Notes under the pieces: generated by a model
Told to the model about the DNA's origin: nothing
What the model saw: only the letters and a program-made list of their open reading frames with translations
The model's database searches: none
NCBI RefSeq assembly: GCF_002272925.1
Contig: NZ_MLAR01000003.1
Location: 117,040-181,039, forward strand
DNA length: 64,000 nucleotides
Source: Helicobacter sp. 13S00401-1
GTDB lineage: Bacteria; Campylobacterota; Campylobacteria; Campylobacterales; Helicobacteraceae
Direction: 5' to 3'
Position numbers and translations under genes: made by a program
Shown here: piece by piece, positions 62,916 through 64,000 of the stretch
How positions within the stretch are numbered: position 1 is the stretch's first letter
Layout of the letters: each line of letters begins with the position of its first letter

Positions 62916-63650
62916 ATGATAAAAAAGATAAGTTTTATAAAAAATGTAAGTTTAGCAAGTGCTTTAATCATATCTTTTAGCACCCTAGGTTATGCAAAAG
63001 TACCTTTAAGAGATTTGCATGGCTTTGGCTATCTTGCAGGAACTGGCGCAGGTTTAAGTATAGATGCCTTTAAAGTAACACAAAATCTTTCTAGCAACAT
63101 AGTAGGAACCTCCTTGCAGCCTGGAACTGAAAACATACTTGGAGGGAACTTTAGCGCAAAGCTAGGAGTAGCCTACTTCCCCAAACAAACAAAGCTAGGA
63201 ACTTTTGGCTTGGAAGGAGTCTTAGGCATAGGAGCACGCATCATGGACTACACCATATCCAAAGTAGATGCTGGCACACTGCTTTCACCTAAGTACTTTT
63301 TAGATATAAAAGCACTTCATCTATTTGGAAATGATGGTGTGCAGTTTGGCTACATGCTAGGAGTAGGTCTTGCTTACTCAAACTACTTTATGTTTAAAAC
63401 TAAAAATGTAAATATAAAAAATGGTATAAAAGACTATAACCCAGCCCTTAATGCCCTCTTATCCCCAAAAAATAGTGATACTTTAAAGGGGAGCTTAAGT
63501 CCTACTATAAGCATAGGCTTACTTACAGTTATTAATAGGACTATGTTGTCTTTAGAGTATAAAGAGTACTTTAATAGTTACGTAGGCTTTAGTAGTGATA
63601 TAACTTTAAACTATGCTTATTATTTTGGTGGGTATAAAAAGACTTACTAG
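62916..63650 (+). CDS. Outer-membrane beta-barrel-type protein
   Basis: 244 residues from the ATG at 62916, which has AGGAGG seven bases upstream; an in-frame ATG at 62862 lacks this. The signal peptide (IKNVSLASALIISFSTLGYA) is cut near residue 24. The mature protein shows alternating hydrophobic strands (KLGVAYFPKQTKLGTFGLEG, then VLGIGARIMDYTI; MLSLEYKEYFNSYVGFSSDI) and an aromatic C-terminal region NYAYYFGGYKKTY. This looks like a small Helicobacter outer-membrane protein; function is unknown. It is divergent from the orphan lipoprotein. Confidence 0.72.
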   Translation: MIKKISFIKNVSLASALIISFSTLGYAKVPLRDLHGFGYLAGTGAGLSIDAFKVTQNLSSNIVGTSLQPGTENILGGNFSAKLGVAYFPKQTKLGTFGLEGVLGIGARIMDYTISKVDAGTLLSPKYFLDIKALHLFGNDGVQFGYMLGVGLAYSNYFMFKTKNVNIKNGIKDYNPALNALLSPKNSDTLKGSLSPTISIGLLTVINRTMLSLEYKEYFNSYVGFSSDITLNYAYYFGGYKKTY

Positions 63651-63860
63651 AGGTTTTTTGTAATAGATTGTCATAACTAATAAGCACAACTCTATTACTC
63701 TTTCCCTTCTCCTATCTCCTTTTTACTACTCTATTACTCTACTAATAAACCTATTAGTCTAATAAATTACCAACCTAACAAATCCAATAAACCAATCTAA
63801 CAAACCCTATCAATCTAATTAAACCCAATAGATCAATAAAGTATCCTTGTAAGTCTATCT

Positions 63861-63868
63861 CCCCCCCC
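63861..63868. repeat. Homopolymeric C8/G8 tract
   Basis: Eight consecutive C on the plus strand, just downstream of the chemotaxis receptor stop. G/C tracts of this kind vary in length in this group, but this one is outside the coding frame. Confidence 0.6.
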
Positions 63869-63871
63869 TCT

Positions 63872-64000
63872 CTACACCTTCTTCCTATTAGCATCACTCA
63901 TTATCTCATCTGCTATATGAGTTACATTACTAGATATCTTAGTAGCATCATCAGCTATATTTACATTACCTTGAGTAGATTGTTCTAATAAAGATATAGC
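63872..64000 (-). CDS. Methyl-accepting chemotaxis protein, C-terminal end (cut by window edge)
   Basis: The last 42 codons read QSTQGNVNIADDATKISSNV and end DEIMSDANRKKV, the pattern found at the C-terminus of Campylobacterota chemotaxis receptors. The start lies right of the window. A run of eight G on the coding strand lies three bases after its stop codon. Confidence 0.75.
   Translation of the reverse strand, partial: AISLLEQSTQGNVNIADDATKISSNVTHIADEIMSDANRKKV

Noticed and set aside
62774..62983. Two overlapping short ORFs on opposite strands before the outer-membrane protein
   Set aside because: The real start at 62916 has an AGGAGG site; the short frames are leader-region shadows without such sites.

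Overview
This AT-rich window with densely packed genes looks like chromosome from a Helicobacter-type Campylobacterota (Epsilonproteobacteria), probably an enterohepatic relative rather than H. pylori. Supporting signs are: secreted Sel1-repeat (Hcp-like) proteins with paired cysteines, a Csd6/Pgp2-type peptidoglycan LD-carboxypeptidase, a fused TrpGD, the futalosine-pathway enzyme MqnA, the Campylobacter-like order hisC-fliF-fliG-fliH-dxs, CcoG, and a Fur box that exactly fits the published H. pylori consensus. The species call is inference. Nearly all of the window is housekeeping. I see no rRNA, tRNA, CRISPR array, insertion sequence or prophage.

Layout. 1-5022 (minus): S10 ribosomal operon rpsJ to rplN, rplN cut by the window edge, with a readable promoter. 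5326-7537 (plus): a coiled-coil protein and a chemotaxis signalling protein without a periplasmic domain. 7672-13649: recO, glmS, a secreted unknown, dapF, a membrane metallophosphoesterase, fmt. 13774-15243: POT peptide transporter with a palindromic candidate operator in its promoter. 15695-23414 (minus): hisC-fliF-fliG-fliH-dxs-recA. 23674-24675: feoA behind two Fur-like boxes, then nth. 24831-33141 (minus): an Hcp-like protein, mqnA, an MFS transporter, moaC, trpGD, a csd6-like gene, era, ccoG. 33616-36508 (minus): alpha operon rpmJ-rpsM-rpsK-rpsD-rpoA-rplQ. 36748-47486: glyS, a transglycosylase-like protein, gyrA, four Sel1-repeat proteins around a double rhodanese, mutS2. 47945-50821: a large autotransporter behind an exact Fur box. 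51000-59385: galE, an acyl-CoA thioesterase, a NeuA/NeuC-like nonulosonate pair, an unknown small protein, an NFACT protein, a DEDDh exonuclease, rpe, guaB. 59837-62722 (minus): a polar amino-acid ABC transporter and a short orphan lipoprotein. 62916-63650: an outer-membrane-type protein. 63872-64000: the C-terminus of another chemotaxis receptor.

How the genes connect. The two ribosomal operons supply most of the 30S/50S assembly and RNA polymerase alpha. FliF/G/H build the flagellar base and export apparatus, and the chemotaxis proteins feed the same motility system. GlmS, DapF, the Csd6-like enzyme and the transglycosylase-like protein serve cell-wall synthesis and remodelling. GalE and the NeuA/NeuC-like pair serve surface glycans. 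FeoA and the autotransporter appear to be iron-controlled through Fur. MqnA (menaquinone), CcoG (cbb3 oxidase assembly) and Dxs (isoprenoids) serve respiration.

The least ordinary observations are: (i) a dispersed near-palindrome TAGAWTCTA, centred on a GANTC methylation-type site, in genes and intergenic gaps alike; (ii) a NeuC-like gene whose homologous N-terminus starts at an AUA codon behind an excellent ribosome-binding site; (iii) Fur-box architectures at feoA and the autotransporter; (iv) a 7-1-7 palindrome inside the POT promoter; (v) a possible small RNA near 59.6 kb. I did not recognise a wholly new multi-gene system.
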